DNA from: Clostridiales bacterium
Lineage (GTDB): Bacteria > Bacillota > Clostridia > Christensenellales > Aristaeellaceae
Reading direction: 5' to 3'
Assembly (NCBI GenBank): GCA_022787165.1
Contig: JALFVL010000025.1
Coordinates: 1-64,000 of the forward strand
DNA: 64,000 nt
Position 1 is the first letter of the stretch; every line of letters begins with the position of its first letter. The translations under genes were made by a program, and so were the position numbers. The notes beneath the pieces were generated by a model, which worked only from the letters and a program-made list of their open reading frames with translations, was not told where the DNA came from and did no database searches. Positions 1-6,924 of the stretch are shown in pieces.

Positions 1-142
1 CCAAAACATCAGTGGTGACATTTTCGTTCTTTCCGAGTTTTGCCATTGATGCATGGCTGATCCCAGCTGCTGCGCATAGATCTTTTTTCTTCATGTCACG
101 GTCAATCAACAGTTTCCAGAGTTTTTTATAGCTAACAGACAT
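1..142 (-). CDS. XRE/Cro-type helix-turn-helix regulator (3' end outside window)
   Basis: The minus-strand reading frame starts with ATG at 142 and runs off the left edge after about 47 codons. It opens MSVSYKKLWKLLIDRDMKKK and continues with a canonical helix-turn-helix (DLCAAAGISHASMAKL). Small one-domain proteins of this kind are common regulators in Firmicute mobile elements and beside restriction-modification genes. A promoter lies just upstream (214-242). The target cannot be seen because the gene is cut off. Confidence 0.8.
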   Translation of the reverse strand, partial: MSVSYKKLWKLLIDRDMKKKDLCAAAGISHASMAKLGKNENVTTDVL

Positions 143-213
143 AATCTACACTTCTGTCGTTTAAAGACTTATATTCACTAATTGCATCATAAAAATCTGC
201 AATCGCTGAAATT

Positions 214-242
214 AGTATAGCACGAAGCTCTATCATACTCAA
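214..242 (-). promoter_or_regulatory. Promoter for the XRE-type regulator
   Basis: Read on the minus strand: -35 TTGAGT (237-242), 17-base spacer, -10 TATACT (214-219). The start codon of the regulator gene is at 142, leaving a leader of roughly 65 bases. Confidence 0.6.
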
Positions 243-270
243 GCCTATAATTGTAAATCCTTAGTGACCT

Positions 271-645
271 TTACTTAAAACCGTTTCGTGTCGCCCACTC
301 ACTCGCTGCCTGTTTCCGTTCCTCACTGTATGGTGCAGTCAGCCGGAAAATCAGTCTACCTTTTTTAATCTCAACGGTCAGTCCGCCTTGTTCATCATCG
401 TCGATCTGCCGGCAGCACTCCGGGTACTTCGCCGCAAATGTGGACAGTCTCTTTTTCAAATCGGTGTTATGAGTCTGTACCTCAATCATGCTGCTGTTCT
501 CGTCAAAATAGATGGCGGTAGTCTTTTGTTTCTTGGTAAGCCCTGTTTTCATAAATCTCCCGTTTTTATAAATTTTTATCGGCTCTTGAATTGGAAAAGT
601 GGTACGATGTTTTGATAGAAACGCCCCAAACGATGCGGAGTACAT
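271..645 (-). CDS. Small protein of mobile-element type, function unknown
   Basis: A 124-residue hydrophilic protein, rich in Lys and Glu, without signal peptide or membrane segment. I recognise the general look (TTAIYFDENSSMIEVQTHN followed by a PYSEERKQAASEW tail) as a small protein that recurs in conjugative elements of Clostridia, but know no function for it. The ATG at 645 has AGGA nine bases upstream (GATAGGACAAAGCAAA). A GTG at 732 in the same frame would add 29 basic residues and overlap the upstream excisionase-like gene; that start has a poorer ribosome site but would allow translational coupling, so it stays possible. Confidence 0.55.
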   Translation of the reverse strand: MYSASFGAFLSKHRTTFPIQEPIKIYKNGRFMKTGLTKKQKTTAIYFDENSSMIEVQTHNTDLKKRLSTFAAKYPECCRQIDDDEQGGLTVEIKKGRLIFRLTAPYSEERKQAASEWATRNGFK

Positions 646-698
646 TTTGCTTTGTCCTATCGACTGATTTTTTACTTTTCCAGTTCTTGACTGCGTTT

Positions 699-899
699 TC
701 ACGCTTTCCCGTTTGTGCGGCTTTTCAGCCACGCCACCAACTCATTTTTCATCACCAATTTGCGCCCGCCGATCCGCAAAGTTGGGAAGTCTGGGCTGCT
801 CAAAAGGTTATATGCCCCCGCTTTTGAAATCTGCAACGCTTCGGCAAGCTGCTTTGCGTCCATCACATCGGGCATGGCTTCGAACGGTTCTTTACTCAT
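699..899 (-). CDS. Excisionase-like DNA-binding protein (HTH_17/MerR-like)
   Basis: 66 residues. The core (MDAKQLAEALQISKAGAYNL, then FPTLRIGGRKLVMKNELVAWL) is the winged-helix layout of excisionase/HTH_17 proteins, which direct an integrase towards excision or regulate element genes. The ATG at 899 follows a strong site (GGGAAAGGAGACTTT); an in-frame ATG at 938 lacks one. It lies between the sigma-like gene and the small gene at 271-645 on the same strand, the order expected near an element end. No integrase is present inside the window. Confidence 0.75.
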   Translation of the reverse strand: MSKEPFEAMPDVMDAKQLAEALQISKAGAYNLLSSPDFPTLRIGGRKLVMKNELVAWLKSRTNGKA

Positions 900-968
900 A
901 AAGTCTCCTTTCCCGCATGAAAAAGCAGCAGCTACCATTTCGGTAACTGCTGTCGCTTCTGCGTCTGT

Positions 969-1907
969 TTACTTGTCCAAATACTTCTGATACTCCGCTG
1001 TCACATAGTCCTCATCCTCATAGGCACCGGCGATTTTGGCGATCCGCTTATGGACTGCGCTTGCAGTCTTGTAGCCAACCTTGTCCGCAATCTCCTGTTC
1101 GGTCAAACCGTCCATGCGCAGTTTCAATATCTCCCGGTCTTTCTCAGTAATGCTTTGCTCGGCAAAGGCGGCAATCTGCATTTCGGAAATCACCTTTTGC
1201 TCAAACTCGCCGCGAGGATCGGCTACCTCGAAAATATCGCCGTCCTCATTCTCCATCATCTCGTCAAGAGAAATTGACTTGCCGGAGCGGTTGTGATGCC
1301 ACTTCTGCATAAAGTCCGTCTTGACGGTGCTGCTTGTGACTTCGTAGTCTTCGACGGTCCTGTTTTCCCAGATAGCGTCGATCATGGGCTGCCATTCTTG
1401 TTCTGCCACAACCATGTCGGTGACATTGCCGATCAGATTGCTGAATCGCTGATAGGTCAGCCACGGCACTTCCACACCTTGGGGGATGTTGTAAAGCTCT
1501 TGAAATCCGAGCCCGTTCTGCTCAAACTTCATTCGGATATAGGGGATAATGCTGTACGACAAACACCACAAAGGGAAATATCCTGCATACTGCGTCCATC
1601 TTCCGGGAATGTCACGGTAATTGCCTTTGCGATCTTTCACTTGAAAAAACTGCCATGCGCTCCATGCGTAGCAGTCCCATATAAGCAGCTTAAACATATC
1701 ATCACATACAATGTGGTCATACTTGTCCGTCCTCAGAACTTTATAGGGGCAGCGGGGCAGATCGTAGGCTGGCTTCCATTTTTCTGCAAGCTCCCTCGGC
1801 AAGCTGTAAAACAGGGTCAGCCATGATTTGTCGCTGTCCTGCGGTATCTCGATGACCTCACCGGGCAGCACTACAATGAAACCTGTCGGGCCTTTCTGCT
1901 TGTCCAA
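969..1907 (-). CDS. Element-borne sigma-70 region 4 protein
   Basis: 312 residues. The last 60 residues hold a sigma-70 region 4 helix-turn-helix (ITEKDREILKLRMDGLTEQE then IADKVGYKTASAVHKRIAKI). The long N-terminal part is rich in Trp and Tyr and I do not recognise a domain in it. Such sigma-like proteins occur in Firmicute conjugative transposons, where they are thought to act as transcription activators or sigma factors. The start chosen is TTG at 1907, six bases after GGAGGTG; the TTG at 1922 contains that ribosome site and is therefore unlikely. It heads the row of minus-strand element genes. Confidence 0.65.
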   Translation of the reverse strand: MDKQKGPTGFIVVLPGEVIEIPQDSDKSWLTLFYSLPRELAEKWKPAYDLPRCPYKVLRTDKYDHIVCDDMFKLLIWDCYAWSAWQFFQVKDRKGNYRDIPGRWTQYAGYFPLWCLSYSIIPYIRMKFEQNGLGFQELYNIPQGVEVPWLTYQRFSNLIGNVTDMVVAEQEWQPMIDAIWENRTVEDYEVTSSTVKTDFMQKWHHNRSGKSISLDEMMENEDGDIFEVADPRGEFEQKVISEMQIAAFAEQSITEKDREILKLRMDGLTEQEIADKVGYKTASAVHKRIAKIAGAYEDEDYVTAEYQKYLDK

Positions 1908-1922
1908 AAGCGTCACCTCCAA

Positions 1923-2093
1923 TCGTTTTGAAATAGCCCTCTACTATATATGGCATGAAAAGGGCTGAATTGTTCCAATGTTTCCAAAATTTTTTGAGAT
2001 TTTTTGAAAAAAATCTCGGATTGGTTGGGATAAGATGATTATAGCTTCATTATACTCGAAAACTGTGAATAAATCTATTGCTTTCAGTTAAGG
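1923..2093. promoter_or_regulatory. AT-rich leader with hairpins before the sigma-like gene
   Basis: The stretch upstream of the sigma-like gene is AT-rich and contains a perfect hairpin at 1996-2017 (GAGATTTTTT paired with AAAAAATCTC) and a shorter one between AGCCCT near 1937 and AGGGCT near 1961. Neither is followed by a T-run in either direction, so they look like regulatory structure or protein binding sites and not terminators. I could not pin down a promoter with confidence. Confidence 0.4.
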
Positions 2094-2094
2094 G

Positions 2095-2139
2095 CAAAAA
2101 AATAACGGGTACTCGGATTTTGCACCGAATACCCGTTAT
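2095..2139 (-). terminator. Intrinsic terminator on the minus strand, no gene before it
   Basis: A 15-base stem (ATAACGGGTACTCGG at 2102-2116 with CCGAATACCCGTTAT at 2125-2139, one G-T pair) is followed on the minus strand by seven T. No minus-strand gene ends here: the next sequence to the right is the non-coding junction. It may insulate the element from chromosomal transcription. Confidence 0.7.
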
Positions 2140-2281
2140 CTCGTTTACCAACCCCGTCTGACAGATGCCATAATTGTTATTTTCCAGATTACTTTCTTAT
2201 GAGCACCCGTCTGAGATGGGGTGTTTCTTGTTTTGGAACCTGACAGAGTATTGCTTTCGGGGCGTCTGCGGACGAGTGCGA

Positions 2282-2328
2282 CATTGTACTTGGCTAGGTT
2301 TCCCATCGCGCGCCGCCAGTGGGACCGG
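2282..2328 (+). repeat. Direct repeat, copy 1
   Basis: 47 bases beginning CATTGTACTTGGCTAGG. It matches the copy at 2489-2535 at about 39 of 47 positions. The two lie 207 bases apart in a gene-free stretch next to the mobile element. Confidence 0.7.
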
Positions 2329-2488
2329 AGCCTGCCGCCGCCAGTGGCGGAAACAGGCAGGCGGAGTGTCGGGAATCGTAGGGAGCGGCCAAAGGGCCGC
2401 GACTATGCGAGTTCCCCGGGGGAAGAGAGCGCGATGGGAAACGCCCGGGAGAGAGAGCTGCTCCCGGGCCGTCTTCAGCCAGGTGCAG

Positions 2489-2535
2489 CATTGTACTTGG
2501 TTAGGTTTCCAGCCGTGCGCGCCCAGTGGGATCGG
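2489..2535 (+). repeat. Direct repeat, copy 2
   Basis: 47 bases beginning CATTGTACTTGGTTAGG; pairs with the copy at 2282-2328. The shared parts are the first 22 bases and CAGTGGGA near the end. Confidence 0.7.
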
Positions 2536-2566
2536 CCCCGGCGGATGCAGATAATCTGAAAAACAA

Positions 2567-2595
2567 TTTGCATTGCGGTACAAAGGTGGTATACT
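2567..2595 (+). promoter_or_regulatory. Promoter for the MazG-like gene
   Basis: -35 TTTGCA (2567-2572), 17-base spacer, -10 TATACT (2590-2595). The gene starts 50 bases downstream. Confidence 0.65.
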
Positions 2596-2644
2596 GAGGA
2601 AAGAAAACGGCACTGCGCTAAAGGAACTGCCGAAAGGGGAGAGA

Positions 2645-2965
2645 ATGCGCGTGATTCGCTATCACAAGCTTGTGCGTGACCGAATTCCCGAGATCATCGA
2701 GCAATCCGGGAAGACCTGCCTGACGCGTATACTGACGCGGGAGGAATACTTGGCAGGCTTGGATGCCAAGCTCGATGAGGAGCTGGCCGAGTTCCGCGAG
2801 ACGCCCTGCGTCGAGGAGCTTGCGGATTTGCTGGAGGTGCTCCGCGCGTGCGCTTGTGCGCATGGCTTTTCGATGGAGGAGGTCGAGCGCGTGCGCAGGG
2901 AAAAGGCTGTGGAGCAGGGCGGCTTTGCAAAGCGGATTGAGCTCCTCGAGGTGCGGGAGGCGTAA
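2645..2965 (+). CDS. MazG-like / phosphoribosyl-ATP pyrophosphohydrolase-fold protein
   Basis: 106 residues. The N-terminus (YHKLVRDRIPEIIEQSGK) and the EELAEF...EELADLLEVL helix are the signature of the small all-alpha nucleotide pyrophosphohydrolases related to MazG and HisE. Members cleave nucleoside triphosphates to monophosphates and are often house-cleaning enzymes; the substrate cannot be told from sequence. The ATG at 2645 follows AAGGGGAGAG; an upstream in-frame ATG at 2573 sits inside the promoter and is rejected. It is followed closely by the small gene at 3023. Confidence 0.8.
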   Translation: MRVIRYHKLVRDRIPEIIEQSGKTCLTRILTREEYLAGLDAKLDEELAEFRETPCVEELADLLEVLRACACAHGFSMEEVERVRREKAVEQGGFAKRIELLEVREA

Positions 2966-3022
2966 AGAACGCCGTGCTTCGCGCGAAACGCGCCGGGCAC
3001 GCAGGATATGAGGGAGGCACTG

Positions 3023-3229
3023 ATGTTTAGAAAGAGGCTGTCGGTTGACTATGATCCCACGGCGCAGCGGCCCGTGATCCGATGCAGCATCTGCACAGGC
3101 GAGCAGGCGGCAGGCTTTCAGAATCTGCGCACGGGCGAATTCCGGGAGTTCATGCTGATCCGGAGCGAGCGGGACGCGCAGGAGTTCGCAAGGGCTTGTG
3201 GCGTCGAGCGGGTGGAAAAAATCTATTGA
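3023..3229 (+). CDS. Small conserved clostridial protein with CxxC motif
   Basis: 68 residues, soluble, with SICTGEQ after a short N-terminal strand (FRKRLSVDYDP) and a C-terminal helix. I know similar short proteins from many Clostridia, some wrongly labelled as aspartate dehydrogenase, but no established function. The single Cys-x-x-Gly motif could sit in a small metal or redox site; this is inference. Start chosen at ATG 3023, preceded by GGGAGG. It ends 177 bases before the deacetylase gene, which has its own promoter, so it most likely forms a unit with the MazG-like gene. Confidence 0.65.
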   Translation: MFRKRLSVDYDPTAQRPVIRCSICTGEQAAGFQNLRTGEFREFMLIRSERDAQEFARACGVERVEKIY

Positions 3230-3242
3230 GGCAGATTTTGCA

Positions 3243-3271
3243 TTTACATGCCACGCGCGCAACGATATAAT
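3243..3271 (+). promoter_or_regulatory. Promoter for the secreted deacetylase gene
   Basis: -35 TTTACA (3243-3248), 17-base spacer, -10 TATAAT (3266-3271). The leader to the start codon at 3407 is about 130 bases long with no recognised riboswitch. Confidence 0.7.
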
Positions 3272-3406
3272 TGACCTGTCGGGAAACCGACAGAATGGAT
3301 GGAGAAAAGTGCGCCGCAATACGGAGGCTCCGCCAAAAAACAGGCGGATGCTTGCGAGCTGCCCGTGAAACGCTTGCAAATGATATAAAAGAAATGGAGC
3401 ATAAAC

Positions 3407-4585
3407 ATGAAAAGAGTTGTCCTTTTGCTGCTGTCTGCGCTGCTGCTGACGGCGTCAGTCGGCCTGTGCCAGGAGGCGGAGGAGATCACGACGCTGTGCA
3501 CGTTCCGCGGCAGCGACGAATCCCGGCTCAAGTGCATGACGGATGGAAAATACACCTCCAATTGGACGTCCCCGGGCGGACACAGCGCGACACTGCGTAT
3601 CGAGTCCGAGACGCCCATCAGGAGCGTGTATATCCAGTTCTACGACACGTCCTATGCGTTTGATGTGCAGGTGAAGGATGAGCAGGGCGAATGGCAGAAG
3701 GCCGCCGGATGCGATACGGACTTCCTGACCGGCTATGCCGTGCTTCCCGAGCCCGCGGGCGAGGTGCGCATCGTGCCGCAGGGGACTTGGGGGCGGCTGG
3801 TCATCGCCGAGATCCATGTCTTTGGCGAGGGCGACGCGCCCGGCTGGGTGCAGCGATGGGAGCCGCCGCTTGAAAAGGCGGATCTGCTCGTCCTCTCCGG
3901 TCATCCGGATGACGAGGTGCTCTTCATGGGCGGTACGATTCCCTACTATGCCGGGGAGCGGCAGATGGACGTGCAGGTCGCCTATCTCGTTCCCGCGACA
4001 CCCTATCGCAAGCTGGAGCTGCTCGACGGCCTCTGGCTGTGCGGCGTGCGGCATTATCCCGACCTGGGGCCGTTCGGCGATCAGTACAGCCTCAGCCTCA
4101 GCGGGCTCTACGGCAAGAGCGGCTGGAGCCGGGACAAGGTGCAGCGCTATGTCGTCGGGCTCTACCGGCGCTACCGGCCGGAGGTGGTCGTGACGCACGA
4201 CGTGAACGGCGAATACGGGCATGCCGTTCACCGGGCGGCGGCCGATGCCGCGCAGAACTGCATCGCGCTCGCGGCGGACCCGGCGGTTCAGGACAGCCGT
4301 CTGGCGGAGACGGAGCCCTGGCAGATTCAAAAGCTCTACCTGCATCTGTATGACGAGGGGACGCTGCGCATGGACTGGCGCCAGCCTCTGGCGGCCTTTG
4401 ACGGCAGGACGGCTTTGGAGATGGCCGAGGCGGCATTTGCCTGCCATATCTCCCAGCAGGACACCGAGTACAGGGTGGAGGACTTTGGCCCCTACGACAA
4501 CGCGGTGTTCGGCCTGGCATTCTCCATGGTCGGCGAGGACGAGGAAAAGGACGATTTCTTCGAGCATATTGGCGATGCGTGGTAA
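3407..4585 (+). CDS. Secreted LmbE/PIG-L family deacetylase with N-terminal galactose-binding-like domain
   Basis: 392 residues. Residues 1-21 are a signal peptide (MKRVVLLLLSALLLTASVGL, Cys at 21 but no good lipobox). Residues about 25-140 look like an F5/8-type C (discoidin) beta-sandwich. The catalytic domain follows with the metal-binding motif GHPDDE (His166, Asp168, Asp169, Glu170) and GEYGHAVH further on, which supply the zinc ligands of N-acetylglucosaminyl deacetylases. The family removes acetyl groups from GlcNAc-type sugars; an extracellular place of action and a cell-wall or host-glycan substrate are inferred from the signal peptide and the binding domain. The start has GGAGC eight bases upstream. 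Confidence 0.85.
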   Translation: MKRVVLLLLSALLLTASVGLCQEAEEITTLCTFRGSDESRLKCMTDGKYTSNWTSPGGHSATLRIESETPIRSVYIQFYDTSYAFDVQVKDEQGEWQKAAGCDTDFLTGYAVLPEPAGEVRIVPQGTWGRLVIAEIHVFGEGDAPGWVQRWEPPLEKADLLVLSGHPDDEVLFMGGTIPYYAGERQMDVQVAYLVPATPYRKLELLDGLWLCGVRHYPDLGPFGDQYSLSLSGLYGKSGWSRDKVQRYVVGLYRRYRPEVVVTHDVNGEYGHAVHRAAADAAQNCIALAADPAVQDSRLAETEPWQIQKLYLHLYDEGTLRMDWRQPLAAFDGRTALEMAEAAFACHISQQDTEYRVEDFGPYDNAVFGLAFSMVGEDEEKDDFFEHIGDAW

Positions 4586-4622
4586 GGGCTGACGCAGTTA
4601 GCCGCAAAGGAAAAACAAAATA

Positions 4623-4669
4623 TTGATCAGGTGGTCGAAATGTGCTATCATAAGCAGACCACCTGGTCA
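4623..4669 (+). promoter_or_regulatory. Promoter and palindromic operator of the TetR gene
   Basis: -35 TTGATC (4623-4628), 17-base spacer, -10 TATCAT (4646-4651). An inverted repeat, TGATCAGGTGGTC (4624-4636) and GACCACCTGGTCA (4657-4669), places one arm over the -35 and the other just after the -10. This is where an autorepressing TetR protein would bind; a T-rich stretch after the right arm also leaves a weak attenuator reading open. Confidence 0.6.
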
Positions 4670-4747
4670 ATTTTCTTTTTGCGGCGACACGCCGCGAAGA
4701 GAAAGGCCTGTCGAAGGAAATGCGGGGTTCCCCGCGGGGAGGATGAC

Positions 4748-5365
4748 ATGAAGCGGGATGAAAAGAACGCCCAGACGCGGCAGCGGATCATCGACGCCGC
4801 GATGGAGGAGTTTTCGCAGAAGGGCTTTGAGGGCACGTCCCTGAACGTCGTCTGCGCGAAAAACGGCCTGTCCAAGGGCATCATCTACCATTATTTTCAG
4901 GATAAGGACGAGCTGTACCTGCTGTGCGTCGGCCTGTGCTTTGACGAGCTGGCCGAAGGGCTGCGTGAGGCAGCTGAGGGGCTGCGGGGCACGGCGGAGG
5001 AGCGATTGCAGGCCTATTTTGGCGTGAGAAACCGCCTGTTTGCGGAGAATCCGCAGCTGCTGGGGCTGTTCGCGGGCGCGTCGTTTGATCCGCCGGCGCA
5101 TCTTGCTGCGGAGATTGCCGCGCGCCGCACGCCTTTTGACGGCCAGAATATCGCCGTGCTGACGCAGCTGCTCGCCTGCGAGCCCATGCGCGAGGGCTTT
5201 ACGGCGGAGGAGGTGGCGCAGGATCTGAGGCTGTACATGGACAGCTTCAACCTCTGCTTCCGGGCGGATTTCCGGAGCGGAAGGCCGCTTGAGGCGCTCC
5301 TGGCGGAGCATGAGGCGCGCTGCCGCAGGCTGATCGATATCCTGCTGCACGGTGTGCTGCGGTGA
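4748..5365 (+). CDS. TetR family transcriptional regulator
   Basis: 205 residues. Residues 10-55 form the TetR helix-turn-helix (RQRIIDAAMEEFSQKGFEGT, then NGLSKGIIYHYFQDKDELY). The C-terminal ligand-binding half is not recognisable beyond the family level. ATG 4748 follows GGGGAGGATGAC; longer frames upstream run through the promoter. The palindrome over the promoter suggests autorepression. No transporter or enzyme directly downstream shares its transcription unit, so a second target, if any, lies elsewhere; the secreted deacetylase upstream is on the same strand with its own promoter. Confidence 0.9.
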   Translation: MKRDEKNAQTRQRIIDAAMEEFSQKGFEGTSLNVVCAKNGLSKGIIYHYFQDKDELYLLCVGLCFDELAEGLREAAEGLRGTAEERLQAYFGVRNRLFAENPQLLGLFAGASFDPPAHLAAEIAARRTPFDGQNIAVLTQLLACEPMREGFTAEEVAQDLRLYMDSFNLCFRADFRSGRPLEALLAEHEARCRRLIDILLHGVLR

Positions 5366-5397
5366 ACGGCAGGTTTTCTGTTTTGCTGCCAGAAAAT

Positions 5398-5500
5398 GAG
5401 CTTATGCGCGAAGCGATAATGGGGTTGGGGGATGCTATCCCCAAGCGGGTTTGGGCGGCAGCCCAACGTTCCCCCACAAGCGAGGCGCCAAAGGCGTGAA
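5398..5500 (+). repeat. Dispersed two-hairpin intergenic repeat, copy 1
   Basis: Begins ATGAGCTTATGCGCGAAGCG, contains a first hairpin (TTGGGGGAT...ATCCCCAA) and a second (TTGGGCGGCAGCCCAA at 5451-5466). The same order of elements recurs at 61002-61100 and, inverted, at 38866-38945. It is non-coding. Confidence 0.7.
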
Positions 5501-5576
5501 TCGCAGAGGAACCGAAGGCGACAATCGCGATTCTGTCAATGCAGCTTGAAACAGACCTCCAAAACGAACAAAAAGC

Positions 5577-5612
5577 CCGCCGCAGGAAAGCTCCTGCGGC
5601 GGACGTATTTTT
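5577..5612 (-). terminator. Bidirectional terminator behind the ATP-grasp gene
   Basis: Perfect 11-base stem CCGCCGCAGGA (5577-5587) with TCCTGCGGCGG (5592-5602). On the minus strand it is followed by GCTTTTTG, on the plus strand by a run of six T. It ends the esterase/ATP-grasp unit. Confidence 0.8.
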
Positions 5613-5633
5613 TGGGAAATGACCGGTGAAGCA

Positions 5634-6830
5634 TCAGCGCTCCGCCAGCAGGGAGGCGTAATACTCCGCCTTCTCCTCGGGCGTGGAGACGTTGCACAGA
5701 TACATCATATCCGCCATCGCGCCGGAGAGCGCCTTCGGGATGCGCTGCGCCATCTTGATCTTGTCGCCATACTTGGCCATGATCGCGTTGTGATCCATGA
5801 CGAAGTTCTTGCCGTCGCGGCGGCCGCAGTAGCAGCAGAAGAAGTGCTCCGCGCCGTTGTCCGGCACCGTGCGGCGGTTGAAGGCGACCATGTCCGCCCA
5901 AATCTTGTAGACGTCGCAGGAGTTGGCGAAGTTGAACATGTCCGCGCTGAAGCCGCCGGAGGGGCGCATGTTGACCTCAAGGCCCAGAATGTCGCCCTTC
6001 TTGCCCAGCGCCGGCTGGTCCTCGTTGAGGACGAAGAACTCGAGATGGACGAAGCGGCTCTTGACGCCGAAGGCAGCGACCGTGCGGCGGCCGACGTCGC
6101 GCATGGCCTCGGGCAGCTCCTTCTCGATGTAATAGCAGGAGTTGCCGTTGGTGTTGACGGTGTCCATGATGGAATCCATCGTGACGTTGCCCGTCTCAAA
6201 GAGCGGATTGCCCTGCGCGTCGATGATGCCGTCGTAGGTATGCACGGTGCCGTTGACGAACTCCTCCATGATGTAGAGGACGTCGTCCTTGGTCGCGAAG
6301 AAGTAGTTGAGCTCGTCGTCGTTTTTGAGCTTGTAGGTATGGGAGGCGCCCACGCCGTTGTCCGGCTTGACGATGACCGGGTAGCCGACCTCGGCGATGA
6401 AGTCCTTGCAGCCGGTGTAATCGCGCACGAGATGCCAGCGCGCGGTCTTGATGCCCGCCTTGGCGTAGTAGGCCTTCATCGCGGACTTGTACTTGACGGC
6501 CTCCATGTCGCTGACCTGGAAGCCGGTCGTGATGTTGAAGGCAGTGCGCAGCGCAGCGTCACGCTCCAGCCAGTATTCGTTGTTGCTCTCCAGCCAGTCG
6601 ATCTTGCCGTGCTTGTAGGTCAGGAAGGCGACCGCGCGGAAGACCTCGTCGTAGTTCTCGAGCGAGGAGACCTTGTAGTATTCGTTCAGGGAGGCTTTGA
6701 GCTCCGGCATCAGCTGGTCATACGGGCAGTCGCCCACGCCCAGCACGTTCATGCCGTTGCGCTTGAGCTCGGCACAGAACTTCCAGTAGTTCGTCGGGAA
6801 ATTCGGGGAGATGAAGACGAAGTTTTTCAT
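5634..6830 (-). CDS. ATP-grasp domain ligase-like protein, substrate unknown
   Basis: 398 residues. An N-terminal Rossmann-like pre-ATP-grasp part (NFVFISPNFPTNYWKFCAEL) leads into an ATP-grasp core: YPVIVKPDNGVGASHTYKL is the nucleotide-binding lysine/glycine loop, and HLEFFVL with GLEVNMRPSGGF supplies the metal-binding Glu and Asn-Arg of the family. These enzymes join a carboxylate (through an acylphosphate) to an amine or similar nucleophile. Relatives are often mis-labelled as carbamoyl-phosphate synthase. ATG 6830 follows AAAGGAG at nine bases. The esterase gene lies 94 bases upstream on the same strand, so the two probably work on one small molecule or peptide. Confidence 0.75.
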   Translation of the reverse strand: MKNFVFISPNFPTNYWKFCAELKRNGMNVLGVGDCPYDQLMPELKASLNEYYKVSSLENYDEVFRAVAFLTYKHGKIDWLESNNEYWLERDAALRTAFNITTGFQVSDMEAVKYKSAMKAYYAKAGIKTARWHLVRDYTGCKDFIAEVGYPVIVKPDNGVGASHTYKLKNDDELNYFFATKDDVLYIMEEFVNGTVHTYDGIIDAQGNPLFETGNVTMDSIMDTVNTNGNSCYYIEKELPEAMRDVGRRTVAAFGVKSRFVHLEFFVLNEDQPALGKKGDILGLEVNMRPSGGFSADMFNFANSCDVYKIWADMVAFNRRTVPDNGAEHFFCCYCGRRDGKNFVMDHNAIMAKYGDKIKMAQRIPKALSGAMADMMYLCNVSTPEEKAEYYASLLAER

Positions 6831-6924
6831 TTGAAACACTCCTTTGCATGGGTAAATGAAATGAAAGGCTGTTCAGAAAGGAAATCCCGGATAGGCGGCC
6901 GCTTCGCGGGAAAGAGGTGAAGCC

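Larger units (their letters stand above)
2140..2566. other. GC-rich non-coding junction between element and chromosome
   Basis: No credible gene here: open frames on both strands are composition artefacts without ribosome sites. The base composition changes from AT-rich on the left to strongly GC-rich. It holds the degenerate direct repeat described separately and several CCCGGG-centred inverted repeats. The position beside the mobile-element genes suggests it lies at or near the element's right end. Confidence 0.5.

Noticed and set aside
2174..2613. Several open frames of 65-138 codons on both strands of the junction
   Set aside because: They run through direct and inverted repeats, have no ribosome sites and mixed Cys/Arg/Pro composition; treated as non-coding.
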